From assembly GCF_015160875.1 (NCBI RefSeq), contig NZ_CP063374.1:4591501-4655500 (forward strand): 64,000 bases of DNA, in the 5' to 3' direction. Origin of the DNA: Streptomyces chromofuscus (GTDB taxonomy: Bacteria; Actinomycetota; Actinomycetes; Streptomycetales; Streptomycetaceae). Both the position numbers and the translations under genes were made by a program. Within the stretch, counting starts at the first letter, position 1, and each line of letters begins with the position of its first letter. This document shows positions 49,563 to 57,986 of this stretch, in pieces. Under the pieces are notes generated by a model, which was not told the origin of the DNA, did no database searches, and saw only the letters and a list, made by a program, of their open reading frames with translations.

Positions 49563-51281
49563 ATGCAGCCGCTCGGCGTCGACGAGCCCACCGCCATCGG
49601 GCCCTACCGGCTGCTCGGCCGGCTCGGCTCCGGCGGCATGGGCCGCGTGTATCTGGGCCGCAGCGCGGGCGGCCGTACCGTCGCGGTGAAGGTCGTGCAC
49701 CCGCATCTCGCGCTCGACGAGGAGTTCCGCGCCCGCTTCCGCCGCGAGGTCGAGGCCGCGCGGCGGGTGGGCGGCGCGTGGACCGCGCCGGTGCTGGACG
49801 CGGACCCGCTGGCGCCGGTGCCGTGGGTGGCCACCGCCTACGCCGCCGGGCCGTCGCTCGCCGCGGCGGTCGCGGACGGCGGCCCGCTGCCCGTCCACTC
49901 GGTACGGGCGCTGGGGGCGGGCCTGGCCGAGGCGCTGGCCGCGGTGCACGAGCTGGGCCTGGTGCACCGGGACGTCAAGCCGTCCAACGTGCTGCTCACC
50001 CTGGACGGACCGCTGCTGATCGACTTCGGGATCGCGCGCGCCCTCGACGGTACGGCGTCACTCACGTCGACGGGGGTCTCGATCGGCTCGCCCGGTTACA
50101 TGGCGCCGGAGCAGATCCTCGGCAAGGGCGTCACCGGGGCGGCGGACGTCTTCTCGCTGGGCGCGGTGCTGGCGTACGCGGCGGCGGGTGAGCCCCCCTT
50201 CCCCGGGGACTCCTCGGCCGCGCTGCTCTACAAGGTCGTGCACGAGGAGCCGCTGCTCGACGCCCTGGAGGGGGAGTTGCGGGACGTCGTCGCGGGGTGC
50301 CTGGCCAAGCAGCCGGGCGCGCGGCCGACGCCGGGGGAGGTGGCCCGGCGGCTCGCACCCGAGGGGGCGGCGCGGCTGGTGGCGGCCGGCTGGCTGCCGG
50401 GGGCGCTGGTGACGCAGGTGAGCCGGGGAGCCGTACGGCTGCTGAACCTGGAGGCGGCGGGGGCCGGGGCTCCTCCTTCGGGGCCGGGGGAGTCCGGTGG
50501 CCCGGCGGGCGGTGGGGGAGCCGTGGCCGACGCCGGGCGCGCGGGTGGTGCGGGGACCGACGCGGCCGACGCGGGTCCCACGGCTGGTGCCGGTGCGGCC
50601 CTCGGGGCCTTCGGACCGCCGCCCGTGATGCCGGGTGCCGTGCCGGAGCCGTGTCCGGCGGAGCCGGAGGACGCGGTCGCCGACCCGGGCGGGCGGCCCG
50701 GCAAGGTCTCCGTGAGCGTGGCCGCGACGGCGGCGCCGGAGGCCGGCGGGCGGGGCCGGCGGCTGAGCTGCACGGTGGTGCTCGCCGTCGCCGGGGCGTT
50801 CGCGGCGGCGACCGTCGGCTCGGTCCTCGTTCTCGACCTGCTGCCCGGCGAACGCGAGGACAGCGCGGGTGGCGCCGGCCACGACGCCTCCTCCTCGGCG
50901 CCGAGCGCCGGCCCGACCAGCGGCCCGTCCGACATCCCGGCCCGCTACCTCGGCACCTGGGAGGGCCAGGGCACGGCCCTGGACGGCACGCTGCCCGCCG
51001 GCACGTTCCGGGTCACCGTCCGACAGGCCGAGGTGGGCCAGGAGTTGGGGCGGCTGCGGCAGACCGACCAGCTGGGCGGGGTCTGCGTCGACGTCCTGAC
51101 CCTGCAGCAGGTGACGGAGAAACAACTCGTCGCCCGGTCGGTCGGCGAGCAGGACAACCACGGCGGCTGCAACCAGGAAGCCACGACGGTCCGGCTCGTC
51201 CCGACCGGTGACGACCTGATGTACACGTCCGACAGCGCCCGTTCGGGACATCCGCAGGCGCGGATGTCGAAGGTCGAGTAG
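49563..51281 (+). CDS. Eukaryotic-type Ser/Thr protein kinase
   Basis: ATG 49563 gives 572 aa (GTG 49530 is an upstream alternative). The kinase domain spans about 14-270 with GRLGSGGMGRVYLG, Lys43 in AVKVV, HRDVKPSNVLL and DFGIARAL; SPGYMAPEQI follows. A Pro/Gly/Ala linker of about 120 residues leads to one membrane helix (LSCTVVLAVAGAFAAATVGS) and a C-terminal extracellular domain of about 140 residues beginning ARYLGTWEGQGTALDGTLPA. No PASTA repeats are present. The extracellular domain is the presumed sensor. It follows mqnA by 90 bp. Confidence 0.93.
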   Translation: MQPLGVDEPTAIGPYRLLGRLGSGGMGRVYLGRSAGGRTVAVKVVHPHLALDEEFRARFRREVEAARRVGGAWTAPVLDADPLAPVPWVATAYAAGPSLAAAVADGGPLPVHSVRALGAGLAEALAAVHELGLVHRDVKPSNVLLTLDGPLLIDFGIARALDGTASLTSTGVSIGSPGYMAPEQILGKGVTGAADVFSLGAVLAYAAAGEPPFPGDSSAALLYKVVHEEPLLDALEGELRDVVAGCLAKQPGARPTPGEVARRLAPEGAARLVAAGWLPGALVTQVSRGAVRLLNLEAAGAGAPPSGPGESGGPAGGGGAVADAGRAGGAGTDAADAGPTAGAGAALGAFGPPPVMPGAVPEPCPAEPEDAVADPGGRPGKVSVSVAATAAPEAGGRGRRLSCTVVLAVAGAFAAATVGSVLVLDLLPGEREDSAGGAGHDASSSAPSAGPTSGPSDIPARYLGTWEGQGTALDGTLPAGTFRVTVRQAEVGQELGRLRQTDQLGGVCVDVLTLQQVTEKQLVARSVGEQDNHGGCNQEATTVRLVPTGDDLMYTSDSARSGHPQARMSKVE

Positions 51282-51383
51282 ACCGTCCGGCGTTGCGGTG
51301 GGCGTGAGCGGGTGGTGGGCGTGAGCAAGCGGTGCCGATGCGGGCATGAGCGGGCGGCGGGCTGAACAGGGGGTGGGCGGGGC

Positions 51384-52166
51384 TTGGGTGAGGAACTGCT
51401 GGTCGCCGCCGCGGCGGCGTGGGGCGCGGGGACGGGGGCGTCGCTGCCCCGGGCGGCGTACCGGCTGTCGGTGCCGCACGCGGCCGCGGACACCGCGGCG
51501 TCCGAGGACGCGCCGCCCGGCGAGGGCCCGGCCTGGCGGGACGCGTGCCCGGCAGGGCACCCGATCGCCGGCCCCTTCCGGGGCTGGCTCGGCCGGGCCC
51601 GGTGCCGCGCGTGCCCCCGCCCCCGTTACGGCCCCTCAGCCCTTCCGCTCGCCATCCTCACCGCCGTCCTGTGCGCCGCCCTCGCCGCCGCCACCGGCCC
51701 CTGCCCCGAGCTCGGCGTGTGGCTGCTGATCACGCCCGTCGGTGTGCTGCTCGCGGTCGTCGACGTGCGGGTGCGGCGCTTGCCCGACCCGCTGACCCTG
51801 CCCCTCGCGGCCGGCACGCTCGCCCTGCTCGCCGTGGCCGCCCAGGTGCCCGGGAACGACGGCGACTGGAGCGCCGCCCTGCTCGGCGCGCTCGCCCTGA
51901 GCGGCTTCTACCAGCTGCTGTGTCTGGTCAACCCCGGCGGCATGGGCTTCGGCGACGTGAAGCTGGCGGTGGGCGCGGGGGCCGTGCTCGGGTGGTACGG
52001 ATGGGGAGCGGTGCTGCTGGGGACCTTCGCCGCGTTCGCCTCCGGGGCGGTGTACGGCGGCGCCCTCGTCGTTCTACGCAAGGCGGGACGCAAGACCGCG
52101 ATCCCGTTCGGGCCGTTCCTGCTCGCGGGCGCCTGCGCCGGGCTGTTGCTGGGCGCGACGGCCTGA
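51384..52166 (+). CDS. Prepilin peptidase (A24 family)
   Basis: A 260-residue membrane protein with catalytic aspartates in VVDVRVRRLPDPLTLP and GFGDVKLAVGAGAVLGW, the two motifs of type IV prepilin peptidases. It has about seven membrane helices. The N-terminal cytoplasmic region has a degenerate zinc-binding set (ACPAG, CRACPRP). TTG 51384 is the best start I can see. No pilin genes are adjacent, although Streptomyces carry Flp-type pilus clusters elsewhere. It lies between the kinase gene and mqnC. Confidence 0.88.
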   Translation: MGEELLVAAAAAWGAGTGASLPRAAYRLSVPHAAADTAASEDAPPGEGPAWRDACPAGHPIAGPFRGWLGRARCRACPRPRYGPSALPLAILTAVLCAALAAATGPCPELGVWLLITPVGVLLAVVDVRVRRLPDPLTLPLAAGTLALLAVAAQVPGNDGDWSAALLGALALSGFYQLLCLVNPGGMGFGDVKLAVGAGAVLGWYGWGAVLLGTFAAFASGAVYGGALVVLRKAGRKTAIPFGPFLLAGACAGLLLGATA

Positions 52167-52237
52167 CGGCGGAGCGGGACAACGGCTGGCGTAGGCTGGG
52201 TCAGTCCGTCCACAACCCTTGACGAAAGGGACACCCG

Positions 52238-53437
52238 GTGACCGAGAAGGCCGACCTCCAGTCCGTCCTCGAACGTGCCGCCGCGGGCGGGCGGATCACC
52301 CCCGAGGAGGCGCTCGACCTCTACCGCGACGCCCCGCTGCACGCGCTGGGCGCCGCCGCCGACGCCGTACGCCGCCGTCGGTACGCGGGCACCGAGCACA
52401 TCGCGACGTACATCATCGAGCGGAACATCAACTACACGAACGTGTGCGTCACGGCGTGCAAGTTCTGCGCGTTCTACGCCCCGCCGAAGGACAAGGCGAA
52501 GGGCTGGACCCGCGACCTGGACGACATCCTGCGCCGCTGCGCGGAGACCGTCGAACTGGGCGGGACGCAGATCATGTTCCAGGGCGGTCACCACCCGGAC
52601 TACGGCGTGGAGTACTACGAGAAGCACTTCTCGGCCATCAAGAAGGAGTTCCCGCAGCTCGTCATCCACAGCCTGGGGGCGAGCGAGGTCGAGCACATGG
52701 CCCGGATCTCCAAGGTGACGGTCGGGGAGGCCATCCGGCGCATCCACGCCGCGGGGCTCGACTCCTTCGCCGGGGCCGGCGCCGAACTCCTGCCCGAGCG
52801 GCCGCGCAAGGCCATCGCCCCGCTGAAGGAGAGCGGGGAGCGGTGGCTGGAGATCATGGAGACGGCCCACGACCTCGGCGTCGAGTCCACCTCCACCATG
52901 CTGATGGGGACCGGCGAGACCAACGCCGAGCGGATCGAGCACATCCGGATGATCCGTGACGTGCAGGACCGCACGGGCGGCTTCCGCGCCTTCATCCCGT
53001 ACCTCTACCAGCCGCAGAACAACCACCTGAAGGGCCGCACCCAGGCCACCATCTTCGAGTACCTGCGGATGATCGCGATCGCGCGGATCTTCCTCGACAA
53101 CGTGGCGCACATCCAGGGTTCCTGGCTCACCACCGGCAAGGACGCCGGGCAGATGACGCTGCACTACGGGGCGGACGACCTCGGTTCGGTGATGCTGGAG
53201 GAGAACGTCGTCTCGGCGGCCGGTGCCAAGCACCGCTCCAACCTCATGGAGATGATCGAGATGATCCGGGGCGCGGACCGCGTGCCCGCGCAGCGGAACA
53301 CGACGTACGAGCACCTCGTCGTGCACGACGACCCCGCGAACGACCCGGTCGACGAGCGGGTCATGTCCCACATCTCGTCCACCGCGATCGAGGGCGGCAC
53401 GGCTCATCCCGAGCTGAAGCTGCTTGCCTCCAACTGA
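52238..53437 (+). CDS. mqnC: Cyclic dehypoxanthine futalosine synthase (radical SAM)
   Basis: The 399-residue radical SAM enzyme contains CVTACKFCAFYA (Cx3Cx2C) and MFQGGHHPDYGVEYYE, typical of MqnC. It cyclises dehypoxanthine futalosine, the third futalosine-pathway step. GTG 52238 has GAAAGGGAC upstream. It is followed after 23 bp by an amidohydrolase-like gene on the same strand. Confidence 0.95.
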   Translation: MTEKADLQSVLERAAAGGRITPEEALDLYRDAPLHALGAAADAVRRRRYAGTEHIATYIIERNINYTNVCVTACKFCAFYAPPKDKAKGWTRDLDDILRRCAETVELGGTQIMFQGGHHPDYGVEYYEKHFSAIKKEFPQLVIHSLGASEVEHMARISKVTVGEAIRRIHAAGLDSFAGAGAELLPERPRKAIAPLKESGERWLEIMETAHDLGVESTSTMLMGTGETNAERIEHIRMIRDVQDRTGGFRAFIPYLYQPQNNHLKGRTQATIFEYLRMIAIARIFLDNVAHIQGSWLTTGKDAGQMTLHYGADDLGSVMLEENVVSAAGAKHRSNLMEMIEMIRGADRVPAQRNTTYEHLVVHDDPANDPVDERVMSHISSTAIEGGTAHPELKLLASN

Positions 53438-53460
53438 CGCGACGACTCCGTCTCCCCGAC

Positions 53461-54111
53461 GTGCTGACCATCCACGCCGCCGACCTGCTCGTACCGGGCG
53501 ACCGGCGGCCTCCGGTGCCCGGTGGGGCGGTGCTCGTGGACGGCCGCGGCTGCGCGGCCGTCGGGACGTACGAGGAACTGGCGGCGGCGTGGCCGACCGC
53601 CCGGGTCCGGCGCTGGCCCGGGCTGATCACGCCCGGATTGCTGAATCCCTACGGCCCCGAACTGCTGGAGCGGGCCTACCACCCCGATCCGCGCGAGGCC
53701 GACGAGCTGGGTACCGAGCCGATCACCGGTGACGGTCTCGCGGCGCTCGGCATGACCGACAGCCGCTGGGGCGCGAGCGCGCGACGCGGTGTGCAGCGGC
53801 TGCTCGCGCACGGGACCGTCGCCGTGGCGGGGGACCTGTGGCGGCCCGCCGTGGTGGACGCCGTGCACCGGGCGGGGCTCGGCGTCGAGGAACGGTTCGC
53901 GGCGCCCTCGGGCCGGCCCACCCTGGACGCACTGGCCGGGCGGAGCCTGGCCGACGTGCTGCTGCTGCCCTTGCCACCGGAAGGCCAAGCGGGCTTCGAC
54001 GCGACGTTCGCCGTGTTCGACGTCCCCGACGTGGCGGCGCTCGCCGAACGCGGCGCCCGCACCTGCGTGGCCACGGTCCTCGCGGGGCGGCTCGTGTACC
54101 GGCGCCGATGA
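53461..54111 (+). CDS. Imidazolonepropionase-like (amidohydrolase) protein lacking metal ligands
   Basis: GTG 53461 gives 216 aa, about half the length of a catalytic amidohydrolase. The N-terminal beta-sandwich is recognisable (TIHAADLLVPGDRRPPVPGG, then VLVDGRG and WPGLITPGLLNPYG). The position where active enzymes have the HxH metal pair (PGLVNxHxH) reads PGLLNPYGPEL, so no metal site is seen. The central barrel is mostly missing and C-terminal strands resume. It is immediately downstream of mqnC. A non-catalytic role in menaquinone synthesis or decay after loss of a deaminase-like function are both possible. Confidence 0.72.
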   Translation: MLTIHAADLLVPGDRRPPVPGGAVLVDGRGCAAVGTYEELAAAWPTARVRRWPGLITPGLLNPYGPELLERAYHPDPREADELGTEPITGDGLAALGMTDSRWGASARRGVQRLLAHGTVAVAGDLWRPAVVDAVHRAGLGVEERFAAPSGRPTLDALAGRSLADVLLLPLPPEGQAGFDATFAVFDVPDVAALAERGARTCVATVLAGRLVYRRR

Positions 54112-54477
54112 GGGGTCAACCCGTCCGCCCCGGAATGCTTTTGCGGACCGACCCGTGCTCTGCTCCACCCCGCTGCAGTCGGTCGACGCGTCGTCCTGCG
54201 CCGCGTCCTCGTCCTCGCACTGCCGGTCCCGGACCGTCGACCACATCGGCACCCGGGCGACCGACCTGGACATCGTGGTCGTTGGCCGATTCGAGCAGCG
54301 CCTCACCGGCAGCGTGAACGACACCTCCAGGTCCGGCCGTTCCTCCTGCATCGCCGCCCGAAGCCGGCCGGGGTCGTGCTGTCCTCGGTGGCCGCGCTCG
54401 CGTACTCAGGCTGGTACGCCGTCGCGCACCAGGCGGAGTACGGCACCGACGACCTGGACGAGAACCGCTCGCGCAGG
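54112..54477 (+). other. Non-coding or decayed stretch before the acyltransferase remnant
   Basis: No open frame here has convincing family similarity. A short hydrophobic segment (VVLSSVAALAYSGWYAVAHQ, about 54375-54434) resembles a membrane helix that could belong to the decayed acyltransferase, but it is in a frame different from the following remnant. The rest looks non-coding. Confidence 0.35.
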
Positions 54478-54813
54478 CCTTCTGGTCGGCGGGCTTCGTG
54501 ACGCCGCTGATGGAAACCAAGACCCACCTCAGCGGCGATTTCGCCGGGCTCGCCCGCCACCGGCGGCTGGACCGGATCGTCACCGTCGTCCACGCGCGCG
54601 GTGACCGTCTACCTCTGGCACGAGATCGCGCTGATCCTCGCCGTCCCGCTGATCGACCGGTTCAGGAAGGCGCCGTCCTTCGAGGCGTATCTGCCGCTGG
54701 AGAGCCAGTGGTTCCTGTTCGCGGTCGGCTGGGTGCTGATCGGGGCGTTCGTGCTGATGTGCGCGTGGGTGGAGGACGTGGCGGCCCGGAGGAGGCCGCG
54801 CCTGCTCCCCTGA
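54478..54813 (+). pseudogene. Acyltransferase-3 (OafA-like) remnant, frameshifted
   Basis: Two adjacent frames together read as the C-terminus of an acyltransferase-3 membrane protein. The first has LSGDFAGLARHRRLDRIVTV, ending near 54597; the second is TVYLWHEIALILAVPLIDRF, then ESQWFLFAVGWVLIGAFVLM to the stop at 54811-54813. The frame changes at a CGCGCG run (54594-54600), compatible with loss of two bases from (CG)n. The N-terminal 250 or more residues are missing. The intact gene would have added acyl groups to cell-envelope glycans. Confidence 0.72.
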
Positions 54814-54859
54814 GGCGGTGCCTGCCTGCGCGGCGGGGTGGTGCTGCAAGAATGGCCCC

Positions 54860-55558
54860 GTGACCCGCGCTTCCCTGAACAAGCAGCCGCACGAAGTCGC
54901 CTCGATGTTCGACGACGTGGCGGAACGGTACGACCTGACGAACGACGTGCTGTCGCTCGGCCAGGACCGGGTGTGGCGCCGGGAGGTCGCGAAGGCGGTC
55001 GACGCGCGCCCCGCGCAGAAGGTGCTGGATCTGGCCGCCGGTACGGCCACCTCCTCGCTGCCCTTCACGCGTGCGGGCGCGTACGTCGTGCCCTGCGACT
55101 TCTCCCTCGGCATGCTCCAGGTCGGCAAGCAGCGCCACCCCTGGCTGCCGCTGACGGCGGGCGACGCGACGCGCCTGCCGTTCCGCGACGACGTGTTCGA
55201 CGCCGTCACCATCTCCTTCGGGCTGCGCAACGTGCAGGACACGGACGCCGCGCTGCGCGAGATGTACCGGGTGACCCGGCCTGGCGGGCGGGTCGTGATC
55301 TGCGAGTTCTCGCATCCGACGTGGGAGCCGTTCCGCAAGGTCTACACCGAGTACCTGATGCGGGCGCTGCCGCCGGTGGCCCGCGCGGTGTCGTCGAACC
55401 CGGACGCGTACGTCTATCTCGCCGAGTCCATCCGCGCCTGGCCCGACCAGCCCGCGCTGGCCGAGCGGCTGGGCAAGGCCGGGTGGTCGAAGGTGGCGTG
55501 GCGGAACCTGACGGGCGGGGTGGTGGCCCTGCACCGGGGGTTCAAGGAGACGTCCTGA
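54860..55558 (+). CDS. menG: Demethylmenaquinone methyltransferase
   Basis: The 232-residue SAM-dependent methyltransferase (UbiE/MenG) shows VASMFDDVAERYDLTNDVLS, VLDLAAGTATSSL (SAM-binding), DAVTISFGLRNVQD and the family end WRNLTGGVVALHRGFKETS. It adds the last methyl group to make menaquinone. GTG 54860 is used. It follows the acyltransferase remnant by 46 bp and belongs with the mqn genes. Confidence 0.95.
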   Translation: MTRASLNKQPHEVASMFDDVAERYDLTNDVLSLGQDRVWRREVAKAVDARPAQKVLDLAAGTATSSLPFTRAGAYVVPCDFSLGMLQVGKQRHPWLPLTAGDATRLPFRDDVFDAVTISFGLRNVQDTDAALREMYRVTRPGGRVVICEFSHPTWEPFRKVYTEYLMRALPPVARAVSSNPDAYVYLAESIRAWPDQPALAERLGKAGWSKVAWRNLTGGVVALHRGFKETS

Positions 55559-55577
55559 CCTCGGGCCGTGGGGGCGC

Positions 55578-55925
55578 TCACCTGATCGGTTCGAAGGCGT
55601 CCCCGGGCCGGTCCGGTTCGCGTTGCATGCCGCCCCGGGGCGGACGGGGCAGCCGGGGTTCCCGTACGCCCGCGCCTCCGCCGCCCTCGCCCTCCCCGAG
55701 GTCGAACCACACGGTGACCACCGCGCCGCGTGGCACCTCGGCGCCGGGCGGCGGGTACTGCCGTACGACGTAGTCCACGACGGTGCGGCGGAAGTCGGGC
55801 CGGTCGGGCGCGGTGAGCAGCACTCCCCGTGCCTGAGCCGCCTCACGGGCGTCCACGGCCATCAGGCCGACGAGCCTCGGCACACGCACTTCGGGTGTCT
55901 TGGGTGTTATGCGCACGGATGTCAC
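55578..55925 (-). CDS. Single PASTA-domain protein
   Basis: A 115-residue protein with one PASTA domain (about 12-78): VRVPRLVGLMAVDAREAAQA, then DYVVRQYPPPGAEVPRG and VVTVWFDL. The C-terminal part is Gly/Arg/Pro-rich. No signal peptide or membrane helix is visible, unlike PASTA kinases and penicillin-binding proteins, which expose this domain outside the cell. Function unknown; binding peptidoglycan fragments would require secretion by an unseen route. Convergent with menG, 19 bp apart. Confidence 0.85.
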   Translation of the reverse strand: MTSVRITPKTPEVRVPRLVGLMAVDAREAAQARGVLLTAPDRPDFRRTVVDYVVRQYPPPGAEVPRGAVVTVWFDLGEGEGGGGAGVREPRLPRPPRGGMQREPDRPGDAFEPIR

Positions 55926-56009
55926 CCCCAGAGGTACTGGCAGCGTAACCGCCCGGGGGTGCCGTCCGGAAGCGTCAAGTGGCTTTCCGTAGCCAAGCGT
56001 TACTTACTG

Positions 56010-56516
56010 TCACAGTGCCAGTCGGTAGCAATGGGCCAACTTGTCGGTTTCGGGGCTGGTGAAGGTCTCGGCCAGGTGCATGCCGAGGCGTTCGGTGACC
56101 GCGATCGACCGGGCGTTGCGCGCGTTGACCATGGCGACCACCCCGTCGACGCCCGCCGCGCGCACCCGCTCCAGGGTCATCCGCGCGGCCGCCGTGACGT
56201 ACCCCTTGCCCCAGTGCTCCCGGCCCAGCCGCCAGCCGATCTCGATCTCGCCCGCCGGTCCCCACGCGCGCGGCCACGGCTGGGCGCCGGTGAAGCCGAT
56301 GACCCGGTCGTCGGCGTCGAGCATGGTCCACAGGCAGAAGCCGAGTTCGGCGTCGTGCTTGCGCTGGCGGGCGGTGAGCTCCTCGTAGAAGGACAGCTCG
56401 GCGGACCTGCCGCCGTGGAACTCCATCACGTCCGGGTGATCGAACACCCGGTGCCAGGCGACGGCGTCCTCGTCGGTGGGGACACGCAGCCGTACCACGG
56501 GCAGAGCTCGGTTCAC
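56010..56516 (-). CDS. GNAT acetyltransferase (RimJ/RimL-like)
   Basis: GTG 56516 (AAGGG 8 nt upstream) gives 168 aa. Features: LPVVRLRVPTDEDAVAWHRV, a central EIEIGWRLGREHWGKGYVTA (motif A) and ARNARSIAVTERLGMHLAET near the end, as in RimJ/RimL-type GNAT enzymes that acetylate N-termini or small amines. Divergent from the MenJ-like reductase with 97 bp between starts. Substrate unknown. Confidence 0.9.
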   Translation of the reverse strand: MNRALPVVRLRVPTDEDAVAWHRVFDHPDVMEFHGGRSAELSFYEELTARQRKHDAELGFCLWTMLDADDRVIGFTGAQPWPRAWGPAGEIEIGWRLGREHWGKGYVTAAARMTLERVRAAGVDGVVAMVNARNARSIAVTERLGMHLAETFTSPETDKLAHCYRLAL

Positions 56517-56613
56517 TGGGTATCCCTTCGGCCGGTTGATCAATTCTGCTGAATAGACTGCCCATGTCCAGTGCCGGTCGGCACACAGATTTCGAACTTG
56601 GGGAGATCCCGCC

Positions 56614-57900
56614 GTGGCCGAGTCTCTGACGGACAACACCGCCGATGTGATCGTCGTGGGCGCGGGCCCGGCCGGCTCCACGACGGCGTACCACCTCGCC
56701 AAGGCCGGACTGGACGTACTGCTCCTGGAGAAGACCGAGTTCCCGCGCGAGAAGGTGTGCGGCGACGGGCTCACCCCGCGCGCCGTCAAGCAGCTCGTGG
56801 CGATGGGCATCGACATCTCCGAGGAGGCCGGCTGGCTGCGCAACAAGGGCCTGAGGATCATCGGCGGAGGTGTGCGGCTCCAGCTGGACTGGCCGGATCT
56901 CGCCTCCTTCCCCGACTACGGACTCGTGCGCAAGCGCGACGACTTCGACGAGCAGCTCGCCCGGCAGGCGCAGAAGGCGGGCGCGCGGCTGTACGAGCGC
57001 TGCAACGTCGGCGCGCCGATCGTGGACGACCGCACGGGCCGCATCACCGGCGTGCACGCCAAGCTCGGCGAGGACAAGCGCGAGGTCACCTTCCACGCGC
57101 CGCTGGTGGTGGCCGCCGACGGCAACTCCACGCGCCTCTCCCTCGCGATGGGCCTGCACCGCCGCGAGGACCGCCCGATGGGCGTCGCGGTCCGGACGTA
57201 CTTCACCTCCCCGCGCCACGACGACGACTACCTGGAGTCCTGGCTGGAGCTGTGGGACCGCCGGGGGCCCGGCGAGGACCGGCTGCTGCCGGGCTACGGC
57301 TGGATCTTCGGCATGGGCGACGGCACCTCGAACGTCGGCCTGGGCGTGCTCAACACCTCCGACTCCTTCAAGGAGCTGGACTGGCGCGAGGTCCTGAAGG
57401 CCTGGTGCGCCTCCATGCCCGAGGACTGGGGCTACACCCCGGAGAACATGACCGGCCCGATCCGCGGCGCCGCCCTGCCCATGGCCTTCAACCGCCAGCC
57501 GCACTACACGCGCGGTCTGCTGCTCGTCGGTGACGCCGGCGGTCTGGTCAACCCCTTCAACGGCGAGGGCATCGCCTACGCGATGGAATCCGGCCAGATC
57601 GCCGCCGACGTCATCGTCCAGGCGCACGCCCGCCCGACCCCCGCGGGACGGGAGATGGCGCTCCAGCGCTACCCGCGTGTCCTGAAGGACACCTACGGCG
57701 GCTACTACACCCTGGGCCGCGCCTTCGTGAAGCTCATCGGCAACCCGAAGGTCATGAAGATCGCCGCCCAGCGCGGGCTCACGCACCCGCTGCTGATGAG
57801 GTTCACCCTCAAGCTGCTCGCCAACCTCACCGACCCGACGGGCGGCGACGCGATGGACCGCATCATCAACGGGCTGAGCAAGGTGGCACCGAAGGCCTGA
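56614..57900 (+). CDS. Geranylgeranyl-reductase-family protein (MenJ-like)
   Basis: GTG 56614 gives 428 aa. It is an FAD enzyme with VVGAGPAGSTTAYHL (GxGxxG 16-21), EFPREKVCGDGLTPRAVKQL and GLLLVGDAGGLVNPFNGEG motifs. Members reduce isoprenoid double bonds; the actinobacterial menaquinone reductase MenJ saturates one or more units of the menaquinone side chain. Its place between menG and nuoA suggests that role here, matching the partially hydrogenated menaquinones of Streptomyces. C-terminus KVMKIAAQRGLTHPLLMRFT may contact the membrane. Confidence 0.9.
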   Translation: MAESLTDNTADVIVVGAGPAGSTTAYHLAKAGLDVLLLEKTEFPREKVCGDGLTPRAVKQLVAMGIDISEEAGWLRNKGLRIIGGGVRLQLDWPDLASFPDYGLVRKRDDFDEQLARQAQKAGARLYERCNVGAPIVDDRTGRITGVHAKLGEDKREVTFHAPLVVAADGNSTRLSLAMGLHRREDRPMGVAVRTYFTSPRHDDDYLESWLELWDRRGPGEDRLLPGYGWIFGMGDGTSNVGLGVLNTSDSFKELDWREVLKAWCASMPEDWGYTPENMTGPIRGAALPMAFNRQPHYTRGLLLVGDAGGLVNPFNGEGIAYAMESGQIAADVIVQAHARPTPAGREMALQRYPRVLKDTYGGYYTLGRAFVKLIGNPKVMKIAAQRGLTHPLLMRFTLKLLANLTDPTGGDAMDRIINGLSKVAPKA

Positions 57901-57986
57901 TCGGGCAGCTTGTGCGTGAGGGTCCCGTGGTCGGCCGGAACGTGCCCTTTCGGCCCCCGCGGCGGCTCCCTGCCCTCCCGTACCCA

